Of a stretch of DNA of 64,000 nucleotides, positions 45,351 to 58,339 are shown piece by piece (the first letter of the stretch is position 1; each line of letters starts with the position of its first letter). A program made the position numbers and the translations under genes. Origin of the DNA: Anaeramoeba flamelloides (Eukaryota > Metamonada > Anaeramoebidae); the NCBI GenBank assembly GCA_027625915.1, contig JANTQA010000015.1, positions 3,100,001 through 3,164,000 of the forward strand, read 5' to 3'. Below the pieces are notes generated by a model, which worked only from the letters and a program-made list of their open reading frames with translations, searched no databases and was not told the DNA's origin.

Positions 45351-48300
45351 TTAATTTTTATTTTGCTCTTTCAAAAACTCTTTATCAACTATAATTGAAA
45401 CCTTTGTTTGGTCTTTTTGAATAAAATCTTTCCCCAAAATATATTTTTTTAATAAATCTTTTGAGACGTTATATCCATTAATTATTGCTTGATGTAATTG
45501 ATTTTGATTTGATTTAGCTTTGAATTTTGTGGTTTTAATAGCTATTTCACAAGTTTTCATTAATTCTATTAAGGAAACTTTTAATACCTTTATCAACTTG
45601 TGATCATTTTTTTTTGGATCAGATAAAAATTGTTGAGCAATTTTAATAATTCCTTCATTCACTTGAGGCAATAATGTACCAGATAATAATTGCTGTATTC
45701 TAACACTATAAGGATAAATATTTGTCAATTCTGTTTTAATTAATTGGGTTCTTTCTTTTAACATTTGGATTGAGAATTCAATAGGCGACATTAGTGATTG
45801 TGAATGATCAATAATTTTTTGTCTAGTAATTAAAAAAGGAAAATTATATTTGACTTTAACAATACTATGATAAGAGAACGTTTCAGTCATTGATTCGTCT
45901 TCATCTTTTTTTTTTTTTTTTATTATGTTTTTTATATCTTTATCTTTCTTGACACCTTTATCTATTTTATCATCATTTATCACCCCTTCTACACCACCAA
46001 AATCATCATCATCATCATCATCATTATTATTATTCTCTACAATTAAATTTAGATTATCGTTTGTTTTCCTTGTATAATTACATTGGAAAGTAAATTGATT
46101 AACATCATTAATTTTTTGAAAATTAAACAATCTTTCTTCTTTATCTAAATCTTCATTTAAATCATTAGAAAAATAAGGCTCAACTGAATGGACTAATAAA
46201 TATAACTTGTCTTTTTTTAAACTCTTTTGATCAATTTTTTTTTTAACAAATAAAAATTCAATTTCATTATCATTATCATTATCATTATCTTTATTGTGTA
46301 TTGACAATTGAGTTAACTTTTTTAACCTTTCACAAAATTCTGTAATCATTATTCCAGGTTCCACTTTATAAATATATTCAACTCCATCATTTTCAGCAAA
46401 TTGCTGACCATAAAATCCAACCCTATAATATTGCCATATCATTCTTTCTGAACGATAAAAGAAATTTTCTGCGATCAATTTATCATAAGCAGCTTTTAAT
46501 GTATTATGAGATTTTGACAAATTTAAATAGTCGCCAGTATATTCAAAAAGCCCATTCAAAATTTTACTAGTTTCACACACCTTTTCCCATAAGCACGCAT
46601 CTTGGAAATGGGTGATTGCTACTTGAAGAGATGTTATTAAGTTTTGCTGAGAAAATTCCTTTGATTGTACCCATTTTAAATTTGGCTTTATATTATTTTT
46701 TTTATAATTTTCAATTATGGTAGATTGAGAAATGGCCATTAATTCTATTGAACTTTTTGGAAGCCCATTGTAATCATCGTCCATATTGCTAACGCCATCA
46801 GCAGAATTACTGTCATTTCCATCCTCATCATCATCATCATCATCGTCCTCATCATCATCATCACCATCATCCTCATTTTCATTTTCATTCTCACCTTTAT
46901 CAACATTTACTCGATCACTTTTATTTCTTTTTTTTCTTTCTGATTTATTTATAGAATTCTCTTCATTCTCAACAACCATCCCAACAGCATTACCGCTCTT
47001 TCTCAATTTGATCTTATTTTTATTCATTTCATTCAAATATTCTATAATCATTGAGGCAAAATGTAATTGTATTATTCCAGCTTCTGCATGATTTTTTTGT
47101 TCTAAATGGAATTGGTAAATGTTTTCTAAAAAGGAAATCCTCAAGTCAGGCACATTTTTATATTTATTCGCTAAATTAAAAATTAAATCCAAATGGACCC
47201 AAGGATCTTCTTTATATAAATTGATTTTTATTGCATCTTTCAAAATAATGGAAAGAGTATCAATTAAATTTAAAACCGCATTTTTAAATTTGGGATGTTT
47301 GTCACCGTCACTATTTGCTTGGTGTTTCCAAGTTTCAAAGATTTTTTGATGGTTTGAATAATTTTTTAAAATATTATTGGATTTGAGATCAGTGCCAACA
47401 TACTGTCTTAAAATAATTATCATTATGACTTCAATTTTTTTTAAATTGCGGAACGTTTCATAATTGTGCATAAAAATTAAATATAAAAAAGTGTTTGCCA
47501 TTTTTCTAACATTTCCATCTTGCTGATAAATTGCCTTGAAAAAAACTTCTCGGCAAATTTCTAATAGCAACTGATTATTCTGCTTGAAAATGATTTTTTT
47601 ATAATAATGCAAAAAATGTCTCAAAATTTTTATTAAAATAATAATAAAACGATTTGATTGATTTTTTTGAAATAATAAAAATATTGTTTGGAAAAAATTA
47701 CCTAACAAAGTGTCTTCCTTTTTAATATTTTTTTTTTCAAAAGAATTGTAAAAGTTCGTTAAGATATGAATTAATATTTCTAAGACAATTTTTGAACTTT
47801 CATTAGAAATATTTTTTTCCAATGACAAATCTTTTTTCATTACGATATTATTTTTAAATGTGTTATTTTGGTAATTATTATTAATATTATTATGTAGACT
47901 CTTCATTCTGTTTATTGTAGATGTTTGCCCCATTTTTTTTGTAATCCATTTTCTAGTTTTTCTTTGATCAAAAGTATTGCTCATATCAAAATGAATATTG
48001 CTAGTAGAACTATTATATCGTTCAAATCTTGTTTGCTTTATATTTGTATTTTTCCAATTATCTATCGATTTTGAGCCAGATAATATTTTTTTGTGCCTAT
48101 TTTCATTCCCATCATTAATTTTATCTTGAGCGTTCCTATTAGTATTAGTATTACTATCGCTATCGCTATCGCTATCGCTATTACTCTTAGGATTACTATT
48201 ACTTTTACCTTTATAATCATCATTAAGGGTTCCAGTGTAAAAAGTTCCGTTTATTGTATTCGCCGATAATCTGCCTTTAAAAGTTGCTGAATAGGATTTT

Positions 48301-48790
48301 TCTAAAAATTCTTTGAATTCAGAAGAGTTTATTTTTTGGTTCTTATTTAAATTCATTGCTAGTATTTTTTTTTTACCAAAGTATTCAAAAGTGTTGATCG
48401 ATAATTGCAATAATTTAAAAAAATAAATTTTATTTATCATTGTTTCATTTAGCCACCATTGATTAAAATAATGTTTTTCAATATTTTTTAATAAATATAA
48501 AATTATAATTAATAAATTTTTTAAAATATTATTTTCTAGATTTTTGATTTTTGCAAAATTATTGATCATAATTTTAATTAATGGGAAATAGATGGTTAAA
48601 ATTCTTTTTTTATATAATATATTTTTTTTTAAAAAATCATTAAAATCACATCTTAAAAAAATGGATTGAAACAACGTTATTACATTCGAAATATTTGATT
48701 CAAAATCATTCAATATATTGATATTCCCATCTTTTTTGTTTTTATCGTCATTTTGAATGTTATTATTATTATTACTACTACTATTATTAC

Positions 48791-48821
<31 letters not shown>

Positions 48822-51800
48822 ACCGAGTTTATTTTTATTGTTAATGTTTAAAAAAATATTATTTGTATGGAATAATATTAAATCTATTAAAAAATGCTTT
48901 CTGGGTTGGAAAATATTATTTTTATAAGAATCAAAAATTTTAAAATTTTGATAATTAATTATTGGCAAATTTAATCTAATGAAATTCTTTTGTTGACTTA
49001 AAATTATTAAAAATTTAAATCGATAATGAAATGAAAACTTTTTCTTATTGGAAACCATTTCTAAATCTTTATTAAAAGATAAATAATTATTAATCATTTG
49101 AAAAACTTTGCGAACTTCAATTATATTAAACAATTGGTTCATAAAAAATGCAATATGCCAATTTAATTCCTTTGATAAAATTCTTTTTTTTATTGTAAAA
49201 TATTGAACTTCAATTTTAAGATTTGATATTAATTTATTTAGAGCTTGTAAATAATCCTCTGAAAAAATTAAAGATAATGGTTTGTTTTTTTTGATTAGTT
49301 TTTTTTTATATATCATCATTGATTTTTTTAATAAAGCAAATAAAAACCATGAAATTTTTAAAGAGATCATTGAAATATTTTGCTTATTTTGTTGATTGTT
49401 TTTTAATAAATTTTTAATTTTTTCTTCTAAAATTTTTTTTTTTAAAATAATATCCTGACTAAGTTTTTTTTTAGTGTGATCATACTCTTTGTTTTTATCA
49501 TTATTACTTTCATTATCATTTCTTTTCTCATTCCCGTTCTCATTTTTATTTTCATTTCCATTCTCGTTTTCATTTTCGTTTTCATTTTCATTTCCATTCT
49601 CATCATTTGTCTTAAATTTTTTTCGATCTTTTTTTAATAATTTTTTTTCCTCAAATTCTAATCGTTGCTTATTAATTAATTTTTCTAAATAATGATTCCA
49701 TATCCTTACAATTTCTTCAAAAATATAAGACTCCTTTTGAGTTCCAACAAAATCATAAATTTGATCAATATAAGGTTTTAAAATTTTGTCAATTAATTTG
49801 TTGTTGTTGTTGCTGTTGTTAGTTATTTGATTAATAAAATTAAGTAATGAACGGAAGGTGTATCTTTTTAATCTTAAATTACCAATAATTATAATTTTGA
49901 ACATTGTTTTTAGCAATATCAATAAATATTGAATCTTTAATGAAAGAGGAACATAGATTAAAGCCTTAGAAGCTTTTATATAATGTGGATCAATTTGTGG
50001 GTTTATATTTACATATTTTGAATATTTAAAATAATCCCATAATTGATCGTCTTCTGGGAAAATTGTAGAAATCAAATTAGTAATTACCTTCAAAGTAGTT
50101 TTTGATTTTGTTTCCTTTTTTTTATTTAAAAAATAGCTTTTCAAATAATTGGATTTTGGTAATTTATCAAAAATATCTAAATTATATTTCCCACTTTTTG
50201 GTCTCCCCTCTTTATAAAGATTAATTATCCCATAACCAATCAAATGTAGATTATTATTATCTTTACTGCCATCACCATCATCATCATCATCATCATCGGA
50301 TTTTTCATAATTCTTCTTGTTCTTGTTCTTGTTCTTTCTAATATTTTTTTTTTTCATACTTATAGGATTGATAGAATAAATGGTAAAAAGAATATGATGA
50401 TTTGAATTTAATATAAATGGGAATTGTATTTTAATTTCATCGTTAAATCTGGGAGATTTCTTATGAAATTGCACATTTGTCCAAATGAATTTTTTTTTGT
50501 TTGTTTCTTTTGTCCTTCCATAAATTAAATTTAATCCTTTTGAAAATAAATTATCATCATTCTCCTTTATTTGAATTTTGATTAAAATACTTTTTTTTGT
50601 TTTTGAAGATAGATTAATTTTTTTAGGATAAATATACATATTATGAGTGAATTTTAAATTTGGATATAATTTTTTTGTTGATAGAAAAGTTTCACAAATT
50701 TTTGTAATATATTTTTTTTCATTTTTTTTTTGATGAATATTATTATACTTTCTGTTTATGTTTTTTTTTTGTTTTTTGTTCTTGTTAATGTTTTTATTAT
50801 TGCTGGTATTCACTTTTTCTTTGTCCTCGTTTTCTTTGATCAGTTTTTTTTTGTTCACTTTTTCTTTGTCCTCTTTCTCTTTGTTCACTTTTCCTTTGTT
50901 CACTTTCTCTTTGTTCTCTTTTTCTTTGTCCTCTTTCCCTTTGTCCTCTTTCCCTTTGTCCTCTTTCCCTTTGTTTTCTTTTTCTTTGTCCTCTTTCTCT
51001 TTGCTCACCTGTTCCCACGTCTTCACCTTTCCCTTCTTTTTCATCATTATTGCCTTCTTCTTGTTGTTTAATTTAATCAAATTGTTTGAAATTAAAATTC
51101 CAGAAATTTTTTCTAAAGATCTAATTTGATAAATTTTAATTAAAAATTTACTCTTAATCATTTTTTGTTTTTTAGAATTATTGTTTTTTTGTTCATTAAT
51201 AAAATTGATAACCTCTTTATCTGTAATGTAATCTTTACTTTCAAATAATTGGTTAATCGTATAACCATTAATATATTGATTGGAAATCTTGTTGTCATTT
51301 GTTAAAATTGGGAAAGCACACCAAAGATATGGCTTCCAAAATATCCCAACCTTCTGGGAAAATAGTTCCATGGAAGTATATGAAGCAGAGACATCGGAGG
51401 GATCTCTTTTGTATGATAACCGTTCAATTCTTATAACCGCCCAGATATCAGGATGGCGTTTCTCTAATTCAAAATAGCATCTATTGGAATTTGTTTCCAA
51501 ATTTAATTTACCCCTTGATCGTTGAATTCGTTGAATAATGGGCTGAATCTTTTCTGGTATCAGATCTGGTAACATATCAAAGTGCCATGTCTCTATTAAC
51601 TTTTTTTTATCGTTGCAATCATAAACAGAGAAATGACAATAAAACTGTTCTCCCGTTAAAGGATAGATTTGTAAAGACAGTGGTTCAAAAAGAAATTTAA
51701 AGGTTTGCCTGGGTTGGTATGGCTTTTTTAAGATTTCCGTTTGTTGCGGAACGTTTCCATACAAGATCTGATCTAATGAAAACAAATTTTGAATCTTGGT

Positions 51801-52747
51801 TTTTGAAAAAGTTATTTGCTGTTTCTGAATTATTTGATTCTTAACAAAGACTTTTAAAATTGGCACATCACAGCTAGTTAATGTTTTTGAAATTCGATCA
51901 ATTGATGTTTTTGTTATCCTTTTGAGCAATGGCTGATGGAAATCATATTGTGTGTTTTTTTCTTTGTTTACACTCTCGCCCACAGAAGTTTTTGAGCGAA
52001 TGAAATTAGTCATACCCTTTCGAGTTCTAGGATTTTGTTTTGGTTTACTTTTCTTGACATTTTGTTTTTGTTTTTTTTTTTCTTTTTCTGTTTCTGTTTC
52101 TTTTTCTTTTTTTTTTTCTGTTTCTTTTTCTTTTTCTTTTTCTTTGACATTTTCTTTTTTAGTTTCTTTTTTTTTAGAGCCAACCTTACGTTTTTTATTT
52201 TCGCGTTCTTGAAAATCAATTTCAAAATTTAATTTTGGTAAAAATCCAAAATTAAATTGTGTTGTTGACTGTTGCTTTTTTTTTGTTTTTAGCTTTTGAT
52301 TATCTTTTCCCTTTCCTTCATCTTCCTCGATTTGATCTTTAATAATTTTAATTGAAGTTAAATTTTTATTAAAAACACTTACACAATCTTTTACAAATGT
52401 TTCACATCCAAGATCATTTATGTTTTGTTTCTTTTGAAATAATTTTTTTTTTATTTTTTAGATTTTTTTTGGGTTGGGGATTGGAGAAAGTTTGGTTGGT
52501 AAAAAGAAATAAGGAGTTTTTTTCAAAAAAAAAAAAACGATCAGATAATAAACAATCAGGAAATAAGAAAAAAATTTTTTACAAAGGTTATTGAAGACAA
52601 TGGTTTTTTTTGGGGCTTAATTTGAATTCTGTATTGTTCACGAGGAATACTTATAAATTTTGAAAAACGATCGTGTTTTATCTGAATAGATCGTAAATTT
52701 GTATCATAGTCAAAACTAGGATGGCTTTCAGGAAGAAAAGATTCCAT
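45351..52747 (-). CDS. DOCK-family Rho/Rac/Cdc42 guanine-nucleotide exchange factor (2 exons)
   Basis: Exon 1 (52747-52583) begins MESFLPESHPSFDYDTNLRS and ends at a GTAAAA donor. Exon 2 (52430-45351) is open for 2,360 codons. The join is phase 0; total 2,414 aa. DHR1 (C2-like, about 660-820) shows ILIKIQIKENDDN, WTNVQFHKKSPRFNDEIKIQ and HHILFTIYSI. DHR2 (about 1790-2400) shows the lobe-A helices, YRVGFYGQQF, and SMTETFSYHSIVKVKYNFPF. The catalytic-centre segment is LLSGTLLPQVNEGIIKIAQQ. DHR1 binds phosphoinositides; DHR2 exchanges GDP on Rac/Cdc42-type GTPases at the membrane, driving actin. Low-complexity inserts: a KEDKGKE repeat (50,820-51,010), Asn, Asp and NENENE runs, including an Asp/Lys-rich insert inside DHR2. 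The DOCK-C/D-like subtype is suggested by the N-terminus and DHR2 sequence but is not certain. Exon 1 is plausible rather than proven. Confidence 0.93.
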
Positions 52748-53854
52748 TCAAAGTTATTGAGAAAATAGTAAAAAATGATTTTCTTTTAGTTTTGGTCAGA
52801 TAAAAATAACACAAAAATTGGAGTAACCCTTTTTAATAAACAACACTTTTGGTTTTTTCAAATTGTTCCTAATTTTAAAAGGAATTACAAGATCAAAATT
52901 CAATAACTTTTAATTCTCAAAGTTTATACAATTAAACTTTTTAAAACTTGCATTTTAGACAGCTTTCAACTTTTTGGTTTTAATAAAAACAGTATAAGGT
53001 TTTAGATAGTTAACAAATATATTTCTTTTAGATAACTTTTAAATATTCAAAATAAACCCCAATGGTCTCTGTTTTGTTTCCAAATTTTATTATTCTTTTT
53101 TTTGGTATATAAAAGTTCGTATCAAGGATTTGAAATCTAAAGCAATTTGAAAAGATACAAGAAATTGAAATCTTTCAGACCATCATGCCGAAATTTCCAA
53201 AAAATCTTGATAGTCTTTATATGGACTGTGATATTCTTGTAGCTGAACTCACTTAAAAATCTTCATACTTTGACAAAGATTACTTTCTTTTCAAAGCTTT
53301 CAGATAAATTCCAAACCTATCAAATACTTTCCAACATTTTCAAACAATGCAAGGTTTTTAAAGAGAGTTTTTTTACTGTTGTAATAATACATACAAAGCT
53401 CTGAAAAAGATGAATAGCTGATAATACTAGATCTCACTCATTGTTTATAGGGATTACTGATTCTATGAAGAAAATGGTAAATTTCAGATTAAATATTTAA
53501 TTGGAATTAACAAACATAACAAAGAAAAATAATATCGCTGATTTAATTCAAAATAAAGACCAGTTATACATTATGTTAATGATAAATTAAATTATGATTC
53601 TATATTGAAATTGTTAACGAAAATTTCAGAATTTAGGAAATGAATTAGAGTGCCTAAATTTTCAGAATTTAAGAAAAAGAAAATGTGAGAAATTAAAAAA
53701 AACTTAATCAGTTGTAAGAGGAAATTAATAACCCCCCTTTATAATAATAAAAAAAATTAAGTTAAAATTTGTCAAAAATATGCTGAAGGGTACATGTTTT
53801 CTGTATTCAACAAGTGAAACTCTAACTGGTAAAAGTATTTTTGTTACAGCTGTT
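52748..53854. other. 5' flank of DOCK, no gene
   Basis: No coding or RNA signal. A degenerate hairpin-A half (TTTTCAGAATTTAAGAAAAA) and linker-like TAGAGTGCCTAAA occur at about 53,647-53,680. Confidence 0.5.
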
Positions 53855-53983
53855 CCAAGGCTACCATAAAATTTTAAATAAAACAGATTTGAGTTTTCTA
53901 TTCTTATTTCCATTTTCAAAAAATTCGGAAATGAGAATAGAAAAATCAATTGTATTTTATTTAAAATTTTATGGTAACTTTGG
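53855..53983. repeat. Isolated long hairpin upstream of DOCK
   Basis: Arms of about 57 bases: CCAAGGCTACCATAAAATTT... and its complement ...AAATTTTATGGTAACTTTGG, loop about 15 bases, mostly paired with a few mismatches. It may be a very small foldback element. Confidence 0.8.
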
Positions 53984-54399
53984 AAAAAATATAATTATAT
54001 CATCTTATCTATATTTATTACATATATAATCTTAAAAAGATAATAATTAAATTAGAATATTTGTTCTATTATATTTCTTTTTTAATTATTGAATATTTAT
54101 TTTATTGAACTAGATAAAAAATAATTTTATATTTTTATTTTAATAATTATTATTAAAAAGAGTCTATTCAAAAAAATTTTCATTGTCTATCTGAAACTCT
54201 GACTTTGTTTTTAGTTTTTTAATAATCATTATATTGTAGCTAAAATTATTGTTCATAGAATATCATTTCTTTAAAAAATGAAAAGAAAAATATTTTAATT
54301 TGGAAATAAAGGCAAAAAAAAAAGGGAATATACTGGATTGGAAAAAATTTATAAAAAATTAAAAAATACAATTTTTTAAAAAAGTTTTTTTTCAAATCC
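53984..54399. other. Intergenic, no gene
   Basis: AT-rich spacer; nothing recognised. Confidence 0.45.
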
Positions 54400-54960
54400 G
54401 AAGTGTTGAATGAGCTGGCAGTTGATTCCTTTTATTTCAAATATTTATGGATCACCACAATAATTTGTTTTAATGAATCTTTTTGAAATATTTTGCCAAA
54501 GAAAGATCAAATGAAATAGACTACTTTATTTCGTTTTAAATGAGAAATATGTTGATAAGTACATTTCTAAACATTGATTTGTTTCAAGAAAACAGTTATA
54601 TTTTGAAATTTCTTTTGACTTTTTTTTTCTTATACATTTTTATTTTTTTTTTGTTTTTTTGACAAGTTTACCAACCTTTTTTTTTCAAAATCCCAGTATG
54701 AAGACAAAGGCAATACATCATTTCTCCAGTCAAACTATCTACTCTACATATTAATGGGAAAGGTATAATCAGTTTTTTTCAATTAAATTTGATATTACTC
54801 AATTAGATTTCGTTAAATTTCAGTTTGTTTTATTTTGGTTTTAATCACATCAAATTCTTTTAAGATCTAATTATGAACAAATTCAGTTTGTTTAAGATCT
54901 AACCAGAGATAAGTTTATCCATTCTAATAATGATTTTTTATTTGACTTACCCCCCTCTCC
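54400..54960 (+). repeat. Module X copy without a hairpin array
   Basis: CAGTTGATTCCTTTTATTTC, TTATGGATCACCACAATAAT, TTTTAATCACATCAAATTCT and CTAATTATGAACAAATTCAG follow the order seen at 28,105-28,600. No hairpin units adjoin it, so X can move or persist independently of the array. Confidence 0.65.
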
Positions 54961-55272
54961 TCTAAAAACCAAACAAAAAAAACAAAAAGAGAGGATACAG
55001 AAGGAACCAAAGGAACCGAAGAAACCGAAGAAACCCAAACAACTTAAAGAAGGGAATTTATATAAAGTAAAAAGGTCTGCAAAATAAAAAAATTATTTTG
55101 TAATTAAAAGTTAAATTCTCGGAAAAAAGAGGTTTTCAAAAAGAAAAAAGAAAAAAGAAACTCAAAAACCAAAAGAAAAAGAAAGAAAATTTATTTTTCA
55201 AACAAAAATGTTTACAATAAAAAAAAAAATTGGTCGATAGATCAATTAAATCAAAGATTAATTTTTCAAGAA
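54961..55272. other. 3' flank of the Lys/His-rich gene
   Basis: Purine-rich plus strand (GAAACCGAAGAAACC tandem units at about 55,009-55,036). No gene. Confidence 0.5.
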
Positions 55273-57147
55273 TTAATCAAACCAATCGGATTTAATAGAA
55301 GGAAGAGGAGGAAGATCAACAAATTTGGATTCATAAAACCCCATTTCTAAAGAATTATTTAATTTTTTCTCAGATTTATTTTGGTTGACTGTTTCTGTGT
55401 TTAGATCATTTGTTTGACGTTTATTCTGATCTGAATTGAATTCTGAGAAAAATTTTTCGATCCCATTATTTTCAATATTTTTTTTCTTATTATTGTTTCT
55501 AGTTTGATTTTGACTGTTGTTTTCTATTTTTTTATTTTCTGGTAATGTTAAAGAATAAGTATTGATTGATTTATTTTCATTTTGATTGAAATTTTTAATA
55601 TTATTTTTCTCCGGAATTGACTTGTTTTGAATTAATACTTCTTTTATATTATTATTAAAAAGAGTTGTTTTGTTTGATTGCTTTGTTATATTTAGTTTGT
55701 TAGATTCATTCGATTCACTTGATTCGCCTTGTCCACCAGATTCGCCTGGTCCACCAGATTCACTTGATTCATTCGATCCACTCGATTTGTCAGATTCATT
55801 CGATTCGCTTAATGCACTAGATTCGCTAGATTCACTTGATCCATTAGTTCTGCTTACTTGACTTGCTTTATTTGATCGATTGTATGTGTTTGGCTGCTTT
55901 AATTCTTTTTCATCCTTTGTTATTGAAAAGTTTTGTTTTCCGTTATTTGATTGTTTCATAAAAGATAAAGGATTAGGTTTCTTTTGTTTTTTCTCATCGA
56001 GCAAAGAAGTAAACCCATTATTAAAGCTTTCTGGGGCTGTGCCTTTATTTGCTTTGTTATTTTTATTTAAAAGGTTTTGGAAGGAAATGTTTTGTGAATT
56101 AAAAAAGATATTATTTTTTTGGATACTTTTAATCAATTCCTTTGTTTTGCTTTCAATGATTTTTGAACAATTTGGTGGCATTTGAACCAAATCATTTTTG
56201 TTTCTAATTTCTTGATAGTTTTTACGAGGTTTTTTAATTGATTCAGCTGTGTATTTGGATCTTTTTCGTTTTCTTTTTGACTCTGGTGTTATGATAATTA
56301 TTTGAGTTTTTTTTTCTTTGTTTTGTTGGTTGCTTTTTGGTGTTGTTATATTGTTCACTTTTTCATTTTGGATTGGATCTTTTTGTTTTTCGATTAGATC
56401 TTTGTTATTGTTTTTTTTTGTTTCCAATTCCTTGTTCATTTTAGTTCTTTCTTTATTATTCTTTTCCTTTTCCTTTTTTTTTTTCTTTTTCTCTTTCTTC
56501 TTCTTCTTCTTTTTTTTTTCTTTTTTCTTTTTCTTTTTCTTTTTCTTATTTTTATGTTTGTGATTCTTCTTATTCTTCTTCTCGTGTTTGTGTTTATGTT
56601 TGTGCTTTTTCTTGTGTTTGTGTTTGTGTTTGTGTTTGGTTTTTTTTTTTTTTTTGAGTTTCTTTTTGTTTTCATTGGGGCTTGTGTCCTCAGAATCGCT
56701 CTTTTCTTTGTTCGTTTCTTTTTTTTTTTTCTTTTTGTTTTGGACTTTCTTAGACCTCTTTTTTTTCGTTCTTCTGGAAGCTGTTTTGTGTCCATTTCGG
56801 AAATTTGTTTGTAAAGTTATGGATTTTCTTTCTTTTTGATTCATTTGGTTCAATTCTTTTCTCTCCAGCTGCTTTAATGATTTTTGCAAAATTGATAATT
56901 TTCTTTTGCCTTGATTATCAGTAAATGGAATCATCTTATTCACATTCCGAATTAAAAAAAGAGATTGACTAGAGACAAATTCGCAGAGTTCTTTTGGGTA
57001 TGGACAATTTATCTTGACACGTGGTTGATTATTTATATTTGAAATACTATGGTATGATAAATTTGTTGTTGATCGGTAACCAGAAAAATGATAAAAAAGT
57101 CTTCTTATTGGTGTTTCGTAATCACTAACACCTGGAACATTTATCAT
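55273..57147 (-). CDS. Lys/His-rich low-complexity protein of unknown function
   Basis: 624 aa in one exon, starting MINVPGVSDYETPIRRLFYH. Residues 1-115 look like a real, non-repetitive domain (KINCPYPKELCEFVSSQSLF), but I do not recognise the family. Residues about 125-235 are Lys-rich with HKHKHKHKKKHKHKHKHEKK-type repeats. The middle is Asn/Lys/Gln-rich; about 435-490 is a Ser/Glu/Asn/Gly repeat (SNESDKSSGSNESSESGGPG). The C-terminus is ESKFVDLPPLPSIKSDWFD, with a short hydrophobic/acidic end. The strong basic tracts suggest nucleic-acid binding or nuclear/nucleolar location; this is inference only. The gene is intact, and long synthetic-looking frames on the opposite strand are shadows of the K/H and S/E repeats. 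Confidence 0.75.
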   Translation of the reverse strand: MINVPGVSDYETPIRRLFYHFSGYRSTTNLSYHSISNINNQPRVKINCPYPKELCEFVSSQSLFLIRNVNKMIPFTDNQGKRKLSILQKSLKQLERKELNQMNQKERKSITLQTNFRNGHKTASRRTKKKRSKKVQNKKKKKKETNKEKSDSEDTSPNENKKKLKKKKKTKHKHKHKHKKKHKHKHKHEKKNKKNHKHKNKKKKKKKKKEKKKKKKKKEKKKKKKEKEKNNKERTKMNKELETKKNNNKDLIEKQKDPIQNEKVNNITTPKSNQQNKEKKTQIIIITPESKRKRKRSKYTAESIKKPRKNYQEIRNKNDLVQMPPNCSKIIESKTKELIKSIQKNNIFFNSQNISFQNLLNKNNKANKGTAPESFNNGFTSLLDEKKQKKPNPLSFMKQSNNGKQNFSITKDEKELKQPNTYNRSNKASQVSRTNGSSESSESSALSESNESDKSSGSNESSESGGPGESGGQGESSESNESNKLNITKQSNKTTLFNNNIKEVLIQNKSIPEKNNIKNFNQNENKSINTYSLTLPENKKIENNSQNQTRNNNKKKNIENNGIEKFFSEFNSDQNKRQTNDLNTETVNQNKSEKKLNNSLEMGFYESKFVDLPPLPSIKSDWFD

Positions 57148-57799
57148 CGTTTTATTTTTTTGGTATCAAAAAAATGAAACAGTAAATTAAATCAAAAAAT
57201 ATTTTGAAAAAATGATATAATCTCAATTTTTTATTTAAGTCACAAAATTTGATTTAAATTTCCTAATTTCATGTAATTATTACGAATTTAAAATTAAGAA
57301 CTCTCTTGAGTAATAATTTAATTTGACATTCAAATATTGAACTTTCCAAAAAAAAAAATATCATAATAAAAAAAATTTTTTCTTCAGTTTTGTTTGTAAA
57401 AGAGCAGTAAAAGTTTTCAATTTCAAATATTGTTTTAATATTTTTTCAATTCATTTCAAAAAAAAATACCAAGTCTAAAAAAATAGATTGGTTCTTTGAA
57501 TTTAAATAGAATTTTAAATCTTTAAATCGAACAAAAATATAAGCATTTTCAAAAGTTTTGTAAAGTTAAATTTAATATAAACAATTAGCAAAATTCGACT
57601 TTTTTTGGATATATTATTATATAATTTTCCTAATCATATGTTATTTACTTCAAGAGTTGAACAATATGTATTATTTTTGTTTGAACCATTTCAGTTAACG
57701 GTATCTTAATTGTTCAGGAAATAATATTAATATTATATTAAAATTAAATTCTTTTTATAAAACTTTGGTTTGTTCAAAGGTAACCAACAGTTTTTTCAA
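57148..57799. other. 5' flank of the Lys/His-rich gene
   Basis: No gene or motif recognised. Confidence 0.45.
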
Positions 57800-58080
57800 A
57801 TATCAATTATTATTAATAATTAACCTTTGAAGGACAAATAAGAAATAAGTAGAATAATAGTAAACCAAAGAATAGTTGCTATTCGTCTGAAGTAAAACTA
57901 ACAAATCAATATTTTTTCACAAAAATTGAAAAACTCAAATTCTTAGCACCATTTCAGAAAAACAACAATCTTCATTTTGATCTCCTATTTAAGATCAAAT
58001 AAAATTAGAAGAGGAATCAATATCATTTCTCTTCAATCAATTTTACCTTGTTTCATTACCATTATAATAATTACATTATA
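57800..58080 (+). repeat. R4 repeat, uninterrupted copy
   Basis: ACCTTTGAAGGACAAATAAG, AAATTGAAAAACTCAAATTC and TCATTACCATTATAATAATT in the order found at 32,330-32,790, without the M1 insertion. Confidence 0.7.
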
Positions 58081-58339
58081 CTTGGTAGCTGATGATGTTG
58101 GAATAATAAAAATAAATTGAAAATCAAGTCTAAAAAAAATAAATAAGAAATAAAAATGAAAATAAAAATAAAAAACAGCAAAGGAACAGAAAATTAAATT
58201 TCGAAAACTAATTCTTAGACTTATAAATTCAGAAATTTATAGATAAACCATCTCAAAAAAGTTATAATTTAAGACTTTAAAAAGTATACCATTCTATTTG
58301 ATCTATAGTTTTTCAAATATTTAGATCTTTTTTTTAATT

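Noticed and set aside
52010-52225. 71-codon Lys-rich minus frame
   Set aside because: Out of frame with the DOCK exon 2, which reads open through the same bases as KEKEKETEKK-type sequence.
47119-52232. Open frames on the plus strand opposite DOCK
   Set aside because: They mirror Lys/Glu, Asp and Ser tracts of the real minus-strand gene, giving Phe/Ser/Leu-rich nonsense without domains.
55670-56839. Plus-strand Phe/Leu/Val- and Asp/Ser-rich frames, and an Arg/Lys minus frame at 56,436-56,795
   Set aside because: Shadows of the KH- and SE-repeats of the 624-residue protein.
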